Source: JAJPGZ01 sp038229295 (GTDB lineage: Bacteria; Verrucomicrobiota; Verrucomicrobiia; Chthoniobacterales; UBA10450). Taken from it: DNA of 64,000 bases. Each line of letters starts with the position of its first letter. Within the stretch, counting starts at the first letter, position 1. The notes beneath the pieces are model-generated. The model was not told where the DNA came from. It ran no database searches and saw only the letters and a list, made by a program, of their open reading frames with translations. Location: positions 65,343 through 129,342 of the forward strand of contig JBBROO010000001.1 in NCBI GenBank assembly GCA_038229295.1. The letters run 5' to 3'. Below are positions 53,479 to 61,406 of the stretch, in pieces. The translations under genes and the position numbers were made by a program.

Positions 53479-53889
53479 TCACGGCTGCGGCGTTTCCAGC
53501 GGCCGTGCACGAGGATCAGAATTTGGAAAGCTCGCGGTTAACGCCCTCAAGATTAGTACACCTGCTGGCTCGTGTAGACGTTCGGGATGATCCGACAAAT
53601 ATTTCCCCACCACGGCCGCGAGTTGATCGACAGAAAAATGACCAGGAGGGAGCTTAAAAGACGCGTACGGGGTCCATGTTTTCCAGCTTCCCTCCAAAAA
53701 TCCGGCTAGGTATCCAAGCCCGTATAATTTGAGGACCATGTCGTCAGGTTTTATTTGGCTGCCGTCAACGCTCTGAATGAGGCGAATTGAACGCAAAAGA
53801 GAGTTGCCGTCCGTGACGATAGTCTGGCCATTACTAGCTCCCGTCGATAAAGCCATTGCGGTCAAAATGACCGCGAAGCGCACCTTCAT
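53479..53889 (-). CDS. Exported protein resembling the Rap1a/Tai family
   Basis: 136 residues: signal peptide MKVRFAVILTAMALSTGASNGQ, then DDMVLKLYGLGYLAGFLEGSW, FKLPPGHFSVDQLAAVVGKYLSDHPERLHEPAGVLILRALTASFPNSD. The 'GYLxG...PxxxxxxQLxxVVxKYLxxHPERLHxPAxxLxxxALxxxFP' pattern is the Rap1a/Tai-type immunity domain, though the cysteines of the T6SS immunity proteins are not seen. No effector is near. Confidence 0.6.
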   Translation of the reverse strand: MKVRFAVILTAMALSTGASNGQTIVTDGNSLLRSIRLIQSVDGSQIKPDDMVLKLYGLGYLAGFLEGSWKTWTPYASFKLPPGHFSVDQLAAVVGKYLSDHPERLHEPAGVLILRALTASFPNSDPRARPLETPQP

Positions 53890-54018
53890 TTACGCAGCCT
53901 AGGCCAAACCGGTCGCGGGTGGCAATAGGGCTTCCAATCTTCAATCTCGTCGCCCTTCTCCCGAAGTCTACGCGCGAGAGAAGTTCCAATCAGCTTTGAG
54001 CATCAAGCAGCTAGCGGA

Positions 54019-54845
54019 TTAGAGTCGATCACGGCGCATTTGTAGCGCAGAATTTTCCCTTTCGCGGCAAGGCAAGAAACGCCGAAGCAATTCTTCAACT
54101 TTGAGCTTTGTGTCTCGGCTCGCAAACGGATGAGTAACTATGCGATGAACGATCTTCTTCGGTTTAATCGGCACCTTGCGAACCAATCGTTCGGATCATC
54201 CCGATAAAATGATTCATCTTCGTTAGGCGATCGAAGGATTCGGAACTCGCGTTCGAAGCGATAACGAGTTGGCTTGTAGAAGAACAGTGTATTGTGGGTG
54301 AATTGCGTCCTTGGAAACTCAAGTGGCTTGTAGGTGACTCCGTACTTCATCAATTCGTTCGGCAAGAACTTCCGGATCGCCTTAACAGAACTGACAATAA
54401 CGACACTTTCTGGCGACGGAGTATATGCACTCCACATTTTGAAGGATTCGCATGTGTTTCGATGCCAGCATGAAATGAAAACAACTATTCGGTGAATCTC
54501 CGGATAGTCGCGAACACTGCGATCATCGATCCTGTAGAGCTGGTGAAATATTTGATCTGATTTCGACATGCTTTGAAGATTTCCAGGTGACGGACGTCCT
54601 TCAAACCTGTCGACCTCGCCAAAGGGATCCTTCAACTTATCGGCCCGAGGAAAATACAACGTCGAGCTGCTGATCAGATCCTCGAATTTCCGCAAGTCCA
54701 TATATCGCCAGAGAATTTCCGAATCTGAAACGGTCTTAAGCGGCCAATCTTCAGCATCGATTGGTGCTAGCGGTCCAACGAGTCGGTTCGTCGCCCGGTG
54801 AATCATTACGCGCGCAAGTGGAATGTCACCGTGGCGTTCGTTCAT
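54019..54845 (-). pseudogene. DUF2971 protein with a 3' frameshift
   Basis: From ATG 54845: LWRYMDLRKFEDLISSSTLYFPRADKLKDPFGEVDRFEG and SCWHRNTCESFKMWSAYTPSPESVVIVSS identify DUF2971. The first frame stops at 54138 after NDWFARCRLNRRRSFIA. Near 54175-54185 another frame continues with RKVPIKPKKIVHRIVTHPFASRDTKLKVEELLRRF, the normal family end, to a stop at 54019. One shift separates the two. Mutated or mis-sequenced. Confidence 0.7.
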
Positions 54846-54860
54846 CGTTTCGTACGCAAA

Positions 54861-54888
54861 ACAGCCGGGCCATTTCTGACCCGGCTGT
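54861..54888 (-). terminator. Rho-independent terminator after groEL
   Basis: ACAGCCGGG and CCCGGCTGT form a 9-bp GC-rich stem around a 10-base loop, followed on the minus strand by TTTT. It lies 28 bases after the groEL stop. Nearby, a TCGTTAGGC word occupies 54902-54910. Confidence 0.75.
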
Positions 54889-54915
54889 CGAATTCATTTG
54901 TTCGTTAGGCGTTTC

Positions 54916-56571
54916 TTAGTAATCCATTCCGCCCATACCGCCCATGCCGCCGCCGCCCATGCCGCCCGGAGGCATGCCGCCGCCCTTTTCCTTTTCAGGC
55001 ATTTCGGTGATGATGGCTTCGGTGGTGAGCAACAGGCCTGAGATCGACGCCGCGTTTTGCAACGCGCTGCGCGTGACCTTCGTTGGATCGACAACGCCCG
55101 CCTTGACCAAGTCGGCGTATTCGCCGGTGGCGACGTTGTAACCTTCGTTGCCTTTGCGCTTCTTCACTTCTTGCACGATGAGCGCGCCTTCCTGTCCGGC
55201 GTTATCGGCCAGGGTGCGAAGCGGTTCTTCGATCGCGCGACGCACAATTTGCACGCCGACCAGTTCGTCGCCTTCCAAGCCCTTGATGTTATCGAGCGCT
55301 TTCTGCGCACGAATCAAAGCAACACCGCCGCCCGGGACGATGCCTTCTTCAACGGCCGCGCGAGTCGCGTGCAACGCGTCTTCGACGCGCGCCTTCTTCT
55401 CTTTCATCTCGGTTTCGGTCGCTGCGCCAACGTTCACGACGGCGACACCGCCCGCGAGTTTGGCCAGACGTTCCTGAAGTTTTTCGCGATCGTAATCGCT
55501 CGTCGTCTCTTCGATCTGACGACGGATTTGTCCGACGCGACCCTGGATGTCGTTCTTCTTGCCTTCGCCTTCCACGATGGTGGTGTTTTCCTTGTCGATC
55601 GTGACGCGTTTGGCGCGGCCGAGATCTTCAAGTTTCACGTTCTCGAGTTTAATCCCGAGATCTTCGGTGATGCACTGACCGCCGGTCAGCACCGCGAGAT
55701 CTTCCAGCATCGCTTTGCGACGATCGCCGAATCCCGGCGCCTTGACCGCGGCGACCTGCAATGTGCCGCGCAATTTGTTCACGACCAAAGTCGCGAGCGC
55801 TTCGCCTTCTACATCTTCCGCGATGATCAAGAGCGGACGACCAGCCTTCGCCACTTTTTCCAGCAGCGGCAGCATGTCCTTCAGGCTCGAGATTTTCTTC
55901 TCGTGGATGAGGATGTAAGCGTTTTCGAGAATCACTTCCATCGCTTCCGCGTTGGTCACGAAGTAGGGCGACAAATATCCTTTGTCGAATTGCATGCCTT
56001 CGACCACGTCGAGCGTGGTTTCGATCGACTTCGCTTCTTCGACTGTGATCGTTCCGTCCTTGCCGACTTTGTCCATGGCGTCGGCAATGATCTCGCCGAT
56101 CGTCTTGTCCCAGTTCGCCGAAACGGTCGCGACCTGCGCGATTTCCGTGCGGTCGCTCACCTTCTTGGAGATTTTCTTCAGCTCATCAACGATCGCTTCG
56201 ACGGCTTTGTTGATGCCGCGTTGAAGTGAAGTCGGGTTCGCACCGGCGGTGACATTGCGCAGTCCTTCTCGATAGATGGATTCCGCTAACACTGTTGCCG
56301 TGGTCGTGCCGTCACCCGCGATGTCCGAAGTTTTCGACGCGACTTCGCGAACGAGCTGCGCGCCCATATTTTCATACGGATCTTCGAGCTCGATTTCTTT
56401 CGCGACCGTCACACCGTCTTTCGTGATCGTGGGACTGCCGAATTTCTTATCGAGAATAACATTGCGCCCGCTCGGTCCGAGCGTGGCCTTGACGGCCCGC
56501 GCCAGTTTCTCGATGCCGCGCAACAACGCGTGCCGCGCATTTTCATCAAATTGTAATTGTTTAGCTGCCAT
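54916..56571 (-). CDS. groL: Chaperonin GroEL
   Basis: 60-kDa chaperonin that folds proteins in a double ring with GroES. 551 residues, normal length. Motifs: LGPSGRNVILDKKFGSPTITKDGVTVAKEIELEDPYENMGAQLVREVASKTSDIAGDGTTTATVLAESI (ATP site), ending in the usual Gly/Met tail (GGMGGGGMGGMGGMDY). Last gene of dnaK-groES-groEL on this strand, ended by the terminator at 54861-54888. No AAGATCGACA word in the groEL-groES coding region. Confidence 0.98.
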   Translation of the reverse strand: MAAKQLQFDENARHALLRGIEKLARAVKATLGPSGRNVILDKKFGSPTITKDGVTVAKEIELEDPYENMGAQLVREVASKTSDIAGDGTTTATVLAESIYREGLRNVTAGANPTSLQRGINKAVEAIVDELKKISKKVSDRTEIAQVATVSANWDKTIGEIIADAMDKVGKDGTITVEEAKSIETTLDVVEGMQFDKGYLSPYFVTNAEAMEVILENAYILIHEKKISSLKDMLPLLEKVAKAGRPLLIIAEDVEGEALATLVVNKLRGTLQVAAVKAPGFGDRRKAMLEDLAVLTGGQCITEDLGIKLENVKLEDLGRAKRVTIDKENTTIVEGEGKKNDIQGRVGQIRRQIEETTSDYDREKLQERLAKLAGGVAVVNVGAATETEMKEKKARVEDALHATRAAVEEGIVPGGGVALIRAQKALDNIKGLEGDELVGVQIVRRAIEEPLRTLADNAGQEGALIVQEVKKRKGNEGYNVATGEYADLVKAGVVDPTKVTRSALQNAASISGLLLTTEAIITEMPEKEKGGGMPPGGMGGGGMGGMGGMDY

Positions 56572-56719
56572 AATATTTTCTTAGTTCTTAGTTTGTTGGT
56601 TGAAAGTAGAGATGTCTTAGGAACGCAGGAACCCAGGAAAACAAACCGGTTAGGACTTCTGAATTCAGAATCCCTTCCTGCTTTCCTGCTTTCCTTAGCG
56701 ATCCCATTTCTATCTTTCC

Positions 56720-57016
56720 TTAGCCGATGATTCCGAGGATGTCGTCCTCGCGCATGATCAGAAAGCTATCGCCACCGATCTTGATTTCAGTGCCGCCGTA
56801 TTTTGAGATCAGCACCTTATCGCCTTTTTTCACCGTGAACTCCACCTTCTTGCCCTCTTCGTTCACTTTACCGGTCCCAAGAGCGACGACTTTGCCTTCT
56901 TGCGGTTTTTCCTTCGCGGTATCAGGGATAATGATCCCGCCTTTTTTTACTTCCTGCTCTTCAATCGGCTGCACCAGCACCCGGTCTCCGAGAGGTCTTA
57001 CATTAACTGCTGCCAT
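56720..57016 (-). CDS. groS: Co-chaperonin GroES
   Basis: 98 residues: VNVRPLGDRVLVQPIEEQEVKKGGIIIPDTAKEKPQEGKVVALGTGKVNEEGKKVEFTVKKGDKVLISKYGGTEIKIGGDSFLIMREDDILGIIG. Mobile loop and roof are intact. The 148-base spacer to groEL carries repeated TTCCTGC units (56680-56696) complementary to GGAACGCAGGAACCCAGGA (56621-56639); a hairpin could reduce groEL readthrough. No CIRCE operator upstream. Confidence 0.97.
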   Translation of the reverse strand: MAAVNVRPLGDRVLVQPIEEQEVKKGGIIIPDTAKEKPQEGKVVALGTGKVNEEGKKVEFTVKKGDKVLISKYGGTEIKIGGDSFLIMREDDILGIIG

Positions 57017-57091
57017 AAGTTCTCTCTTTCTTTGTTTCTGTTTTTGGTTGAGCCGGCGATTGTCGATCTTGCGACATCGTCGGCAAATTCG

Positions 57092-59053
57092 TTACTTCTT
57101 CTTGTCTTCGTCGACGACTTCGAACTCTGCATCGACAACGTCGCCGCCGTCACGTCGCGCGCCTTCACCTTGTTGTTCGGCGCCGGGACGCGATTGCGTC
57201 TCAGGTCCAGGCGGCGGACCGGCTTGTGCACCTTGGGCCGCTGAAGCCTGCTTGTAAAGTTCGGCACTGATTTCCTGGAATTTGTTTTGGAGATCGTCAT
57301 ACGTCCGCTTCATCGCGTCGGTGTCGTCCTTGCTGATCGCTTCGCGCACCGCGGCGATGGCGTCCTCGACCTGTTTCTTTTTGTCAGCCGGAACTTTGTC
57401 GCCCAATTCTTTCAATTGCTTCTCGCTTTGATACGCGAGCATGTCGGCGTTGTTCTTGATCTCGATGCCTTCCTTCGCCTTCTTGTCTTCTTCGGCGTGC
57501 GACTCCGCTTCGCTCTGCATCTTCTGGATCTCTTCTTTCGAAAGTCCCGAGCTGCCGGTGATGGAAATTTTTTGTTCCTTGCCCGTGCCGAGATCCTTGG
57601 CCGAGACATGCAGGATGCCGTTGGCGTCGATGTCGAACGTCACTTCAATTTGCGGAACGCCGCGCGGCGCCGGCGGAATTCCATCGAGATGGAACGTGCC
57701 GAGATTTTTGTTGTCGCGCGAAAGCGGCCGCTCGCCCTGGAGAACTTTAATCTCCACACCAGGCTGATTGTCGCTGTAAGTCGAAAAGATCTGCGACTTG
57801 CGCGTCGGGATCGTCGTGTTGCGCGGAATCATCGGCGTCGCCACGCCGCCCGCCGTTTCAATCGCCAGCGTCAGTGGCGTAACATCGAGAAGCAGCACGT
57901 CTTTGACGTCGCCCTTGAGCACGCCGCCTTGAATCGCCGCGCCGATCGCAACGACTTCATCCGGGTTCACACCCTTGTGCGGTTCCTTGCCCGTAATGCT
58001 GCGCGCAATCTCCACCACTTTCGGCATGCGCGTCATTCCGCCGACGAGCACCAGCTCGTTAATTTCCTTCTCCGAAAGTTGCGCGTCTTTCAAGCATGCC
58101 TTCACCGGCGGAATCGTCCGCTGAAACAAATCATCGCAAAGCTGTTCGAGTTTCGAGCGCGTCAACTTCTTCTGAATGTGCTTCGGCCCGCTCGCATCCG
58201 CCGTGATGAACGGCAGATTGATTTCGTATTCCTGCGTGGACGAGAGCGCGATTTTCGCTTTCTCCGCTTCCTCCTTGATCCGCTGGATCGCGTCCGGCTG
58301 TTTCGTTAGATCGACACTGCTGTCATTTTTAAATTCGTTGACGATCCAATCCATGATCCGCGAATCCCAATCGTCGCCGCCGAGGTGCGTGTCGCCATTG
58401 GTCGCTTTCACTTCAAAAACGCCATCGCCGATTTCGAGAACGGAAATATCGAACGTGCCGCCGCCCAAATCGTAAACGGCAATCTTCTCGTCTTTCTTTT
58501 TGTCGAGCCCGTAAGCAAGCGACGCCGCCGTCGGCTCGTTAATGATTCGCAAAACTTCGAGACCGGCGATCTTGCCCGCGTCTTTCGTCGCGTTGCGCTG
58601 TGAGTCGTTAAAATACGCCGGCACCGTAATGACGGCTTGCGTGATTTTTTCGCCGAGCTTCGCTTCCGCGTCGGCTTTCAACTTCGATAAAATCATCGCC
58701 GATATTTCCGGCGGCGAAAAAGTTTTCTTCTGCCCGTCCGCTTCCACCTGCACGTGCGCGTCGCCATTCGCCGCCTTCACGATCTTGTAAGGCACACGCG
58801 ATTGCTCTTCATGCACCTCATCAAACTTGCGGCCCATGAAACGCTTGATTGAAAATATCGTGTTCTGCGAATTCGTCACCGCCTGGCGTTTCGCCGCCTG
58901 GCCGACAAGGCGTTCGCCGTTCTTCGTGAATGCAACCACCGAAGGCGTCGTGCGCGCGCCTTCACTATTTTCCAAAACGACCGGGTCGCCTCCTTCCATC
59001 ACCGACATGCATGAGTTGGTAGTGCCCAAATCGATTCCTAAAACTTTAGCCAT
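57092..59053 (-). CDS. dnaK: Chaperone DnaK (Hsp70)
   Basis: ATP-driven chaperone acting with DnaJ and GrpE (neither in window). 653 residues. LGIDLGTTNSCMSVMEGGDPVVLENSEGARTTPSVVAF, DLGGGTFDISVLE, LVGGMTRMPKVV, and the linker DVLLLDVTPLTLAIET. The C-terminal lid ends in acidic EFEVVDEDKKK. Divergent from the zinc-ribbon gene. A hybrid word GTTAGATCGACA is at 58305-58316; the exact word sits in the dnaK-groES spacer (57061-57070). Upstream 59054-59340 shows no CIRCE, so heat-shock control may be by a sigma factor. Confidence 0.98.
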   Translation of the reverse strand: MAKVLGIDLGTTNSCMSVMEGGDPVVLENSEGARTTPSVVAFTKNGERLVGQAAKRQAVTNSQNTIFSIKRFMGRKFDEVHEEQSRVPYKIVKAANGDAHVQVEADGQKKTFSPPEISAMILSKLKADAEAKLGEKITQAVITVPAYFNDSQRNATKDAGKIAGLEVLRIINEPTAASLAYGLDKKKDEKIAVYDLGGGTFDISVLEIGDGVFEVKATNGDTHLGGDDWDSRIMDWIVNEFKNDSSVDLTKQPDAIQRIKEEAEKAKIALSSTQEYEINLPFITADASGPKHIQKKLTRSKLEQLCDDLFQRTIPPVKACLKDAQLSEKEINELVLVGGMTRMPKVVEIARSITGKEPHKGVNPDEVVAIGAAIQGGVLKGDVKDVLLLDVTPLTLAIETAGGVATPMIPRNTTIPTRKSQIFSTYSDNQPGVEIKVLQGERPLSRDNKNLGTFHLDGIPPAPRGVPQIEVTFDIDANGILHVSAKDLGTGKEQKISITGSSGLSKEEIQKMQSEAESHAEEDKKAKEGIEIKNNADMLAYQSEKQLKELGDKVPADKKKQVEDAIAAVREAISKDDTDAMKRTYDDLQNKFQEISAELYKQASAAQGAQAGPPPGPETQSRPGAEQQGEGARRDGGDVVDAEFEVVDEDKKK

Positions 59054-59352
59054 AAAATTTTCCTTTCGTTGGTCGCGTTCGCTGACGAACAGATTCGCCG
59101 CGTCGAGAGTTCGACCTACGACCTCTTTAGCAATCCATATTCCGAAGATGTCGATCTAAGTAATTGTCGATCTGGCAACGGCTTACGCCGAATCGCCCCA
59201 GCCCACATCGCGACCACATGTCACAGTAGCTACCCTTCCTTAGAGACAGAGCGTGACGAATCCAACTCTGACTTAGACGTTGGACGTTGGATGTTGAGCG
59301 TTGAATGTTTTCTCCTTCTTAACTTGGCCTCTCTCCTGCTTTTCCGTGTGTG
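59054..59352. other. Spacer between dnaK and the zinc-ribbon gene
   Basis: No gene seen. Contains two one-mismatch copies of the repeated word, TGTCGATCTA (59149-59158) and TGTCGATCTG (59165-59174), and a short 'GACGTTGGACGTTGGATGTT' dispersed repeat (59276-59295). The divergent promoters must lie here, but I cannot place them with confidence. Confidence 0.5.
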
Positions 59353-59709
59353 ATGGAAAATCAGGGCACCGCCGCAGTCGCAACCCCCACCGACATTACC
59401 TTTGCTTGCAGTCATTGCAGTTCGCCGCTCGTCGTTGACGCCGCTGCTTCCGGAATGATCCTCGATTGTCAGCGTTGCGGAAAACCAACATCGGTTCCAA
59501 TGATCGTCCCGCGCGGCGCACCGTCGCCGGAATCAGAATCCAAAGTCGCTGACATCCAACGCGGCCTGAAAGAAAACGAATCTCAGCGCACCGAGATCAC
59601 CGGCTACATCAATCAATTGTCGATCCAACTGCATCGTTGGCAGCTGCGGCTGCAAACGTTGAACGAGCGCAAAAAAGAGCTCGAAGAAGAACTCCGCAAA
59701 ACTTCTTAG
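59353..59709 (+). CDS. Zinc-ribbon plus coiled-coil small protein
   Basis: 118 residues. A two-CxxC ribbon (FACSHCSSPLVVDAAASGMILDCQRCGKPTSVP) is followed by a Pro-rich link and a helix (KVADIQRGLKENESQRTEITGYINQLSIQLHRWQLRLQTLNERKKELEEELRKTS) with heptad spacing. Function unknown; the architecture suggests an oligomeric adaptor. Immediately upstream of thyA. Confidence 0.75.
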   Translation: MENQGTAAVATPTDITFACSHCSSPLVVDAAASGMILDCQRCGKPTSVPMIVPRGAPSPESESKVADIQRGLKENESQRTEITGYINQLSIQLHRWQLRLQTLNERKKELEEELRKTS

Positions 59710-59744
59710 TTTCGCGAATTCATTGCGCGCGCTATTCATGTTGC

Positions 59745-60539
59745 GTGCGGCAATACCACGACCTTCTCCGCCTCGTCCTCGATGAAGGCAAACCGAGATC
59801 GGATCGCACCGGCACCGGCACGATGTCGATCTTCGGCGCACAAGCGCGCTTCGATTTGCGCGAAAATTTTCCGCTGCTGACAACGAAGAAGCTTCATCTC
59901 AAGTCGATCATCTACGAGCTGCTCTGGTTTCTGCGCGGCGACACCAACATCAAATATTTAAACGAACACGGCGTTAGCATTTGGAACGAGTGGGCAAACG
60001 AAGATGGAAATCTCGGCCGCGTTTACGGCGCGCAATGGCGCGATTGGCGCGGCGAAAACGGAGTACGGGTTGATCAGATCGACAAAGTGATCTCCGAGAT
60101 AAAGCAAAATCCGTCGAGCCGGCGACTAATTGTCAGCGCGTGGAATCCAGCGGAGATCGACAAGATGGCTTTGCCGCCGTGTCACGTCCTCTTCCAATTC
60201 TACGTGCAGGATGGCGAGTTAAGCTGTCAGCTTTACCAACGCAGCGCCGATTTGTTTCTCGGTGTTCCGTTCAACATCGCGTCGTATTCGCTGCTCACGA
60301 TGATGGTGGCGCAGGTTGTCGATCTTGCCCCGGGCGATTTCGTTCACACTTTCGGCGACCTCCATCTTTACCAAAATCATCTCGACCAAGCCCGCGAGCA
60401 ACTGACACGCGATTGTCGATCTTTGCCGAAGATGAAATTGAATCCGGCGATCAAAAACATCCACGACTTCACTTTCGAAGATTTCCAGCTGCTCGATTAC
60501 AACCCGCACCCGTCAATTAAAGCGCCGATCGCGGTCTGA
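59745..60539 (+). CDS. thyA: Thymidylate synthase
   Basis: Makes dTMP from dUMP with methylene-tetrahydrofolate. About 264 residues from GTG 59745 (RQYHDLLRLVLDEGKPRSDRTGTGT); no ATG fits this start. Catalytic Cys is in ALPPCHVLFQFYV; also SRRLIVSAWNPAEI, QRSADLFLGVPFNIASYSLLTMM, LHLYQNHLDQAREQL. Three words (59824, 60317, 60414), read MSIF, VVDL and CRSL. CRSL is the rarest frame for the word in this window. Confidence 0.96.
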   Translation: MRQYHDLLRLVLDEGKPRSDRTGTGTMSIFGAQARFDLRENFPLLTTKKLHLKSIIYELLWFLRGDTNIKYLNEHGVSIWNEWANEDGNLGRVYGAQWRDWRGENGVRVDQIDKVISEIKQNPSSRRLIVSAWNPAEIDKMALPPCHVLFQFYVQDGELSCQLYQRSADLFLGVPFNIASYSLLTMMVAQVVDLAPGDFVHTFGDLHLYQNHLDQAREQLTRDCRSLPKMKLNPAIKNIHDFTFEDFQLLDYNPHPSIKAPIAV

Positions 60540-60542
60540 TCA

Positions 60543-60700
60543 TTTCTGGGGAGCACAGGCTGCTAGCCTGTAGCATTCGGCCGCTGTGCCGAATGCAGTT
60601 TGCGCAAGGCGCAACATCTTCGTGGTTGAACCGAGTGTGACAAGAAGGTTCGCGGCAAGCTGCGGCGAACTACAGGCCAGCGGCCTATGCTCCCCAGAAA
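60543..60700. mobile_element. Inverted-repeat element (MITE/REPIN-like, second family)
   Basis: Outer arms TCTGGGGAGCACAGGCTGCT (60545 onward) and AGCGGCCTATGCTCCCCAGA (complement, ending at 60698) pair over nearly 30 bases. Inside are GCATTCGG-CCGCTGTG-CCGAATGC (60573-60596) and further small hairpins. 158 bp with no coding. The right arm contains the ATG (60687) used for the next gene. Unrelated to the 8914 family. Confidence 0.75.
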
Positions 60701-61406
60701 AGAAAAGCGCGGTCTGCGACTTTCTCGCCGCACATGGGTTGAACTACATGTGAGGGTTTTCCAGGGAATTGCACGCCAAGCCATAGCGTTCGGCGTAAGC
60801 GGGTCGATCTTGTGTTTCGTCGCCGCGTCGCTGCATGGGCAAACCCAAAGTGCGTCGCGGGTCGAAATCGATCTCCAAGCCCAAACGGCGTATTTAATTC
60901 GCGGCCGCCACGTAGTTCTCGAATCGCCCATTTCGAGCGGTCGTTATGGCCATCTCACCGAGACCGGCTCGTTCAAAGTGATAGAGAAAGAAGTGAATCA
61001 CCACTCGAGCATCTACGGCAAGATTGTCGACGCCGATGGAAATACGATCGTGGCGGATGCCGATGCCGACATGCGTGTGCCGCGCGGCGGCAGATTTATC
61101 CCCGCGCCCATGCGTTACTTCATGCGTTTTCACGGCGCCGATGGCATGCACGCCGGTTATTTGCCCGGTTATGCCGCGTCACATGGCTGTGTGCGCATGC
61201 CGGAAGAATTAGCGATCGCATTCTTCAACGCCGTGCCGGTGGGAACGCCGGTCCAGGTTTTCGGGCGGACACCGCGCACCAATCAATATTACCGTTACGG
61301 TCCGCAACCGCAGCAGCGCGGACAGCGGCAATGGTTCGGTCGCCCAATTGATCCGCGAATGAATCCGCGTTACGATCCGCGCTATGTCGATCCTTGGTGG
61401 CGTTAG
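60687..61406 (+). CDS. L,D-transpeptidase (YkuD)
   Basis: 239 residues. Crosslinks peptidoglycan stems or attaches lipoprotein. Catalytic motif GYAASHGCVRMPEELAIAFFNAVPVGTPVQVF with His and Cys. N-terminus: a basic stretch then a hydrophobic segment (AIAFGVSGSILCFVAASLHG) suggests export or anchoring. Start uncertain: ATG 60687 lies within the preceding repeat; GTG 60750 is an alternative. The Tyr/Arg/Pro-rich tail (PRMNPRYDPRYVDPWWR type) may be surface-exposed. Confidence 0.88.
   Translation: MLPRKEKRGLRLSRRTWVELHVRVFQGIARQAIAFGVSGSILCFVAASLHGQTQSASRVEIDLQAQTAYLIRGRHVVLESPISSGRYGHLTETGSFKVIEKEVNHHSSIYGKIVDADGNTIVADADADMRVPRGGRFIPAPMRYFMRFHGADGMHAGYLPGYAASHGCVRMPEELAIAFFNAVPVGTPVQVFGRTPRTNQYYRYGPQPQQRGQRQWFGRPIDPRMNPRYDPRYVDPWWR

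Larger units (their letters stand above)
10252..54910. repeat. Second dispersed word TCGTTAGGC (15 exact copies)
   Basis: Exact 9-mers (either strand) start at 10252, 13005, 13717, 15622, 22497, 25063, 28585, 29066, 33337, 40297, 40984, 41825, 50977, 54220, 54902. The shorter TCGTTAG occurs about 38 times. Uniform expectation for the 9-mer is about 0.5. Several copies span stop codons (GCC TAA CGA). In genes it uses the otherwise scarce Leu codon TTA. Confidence 0.75.

Noticed and set aside
55057..56229. 390-codon open frame opposite groEL
   Set aside because: Entirely antisense to conserved groEL; no recognisable domain, typical antisense artefact.
57287..58309. 340-codon open frame opposite dnaK
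   Set aside because: Antisense artefact with Arg/Phe-rich composition.
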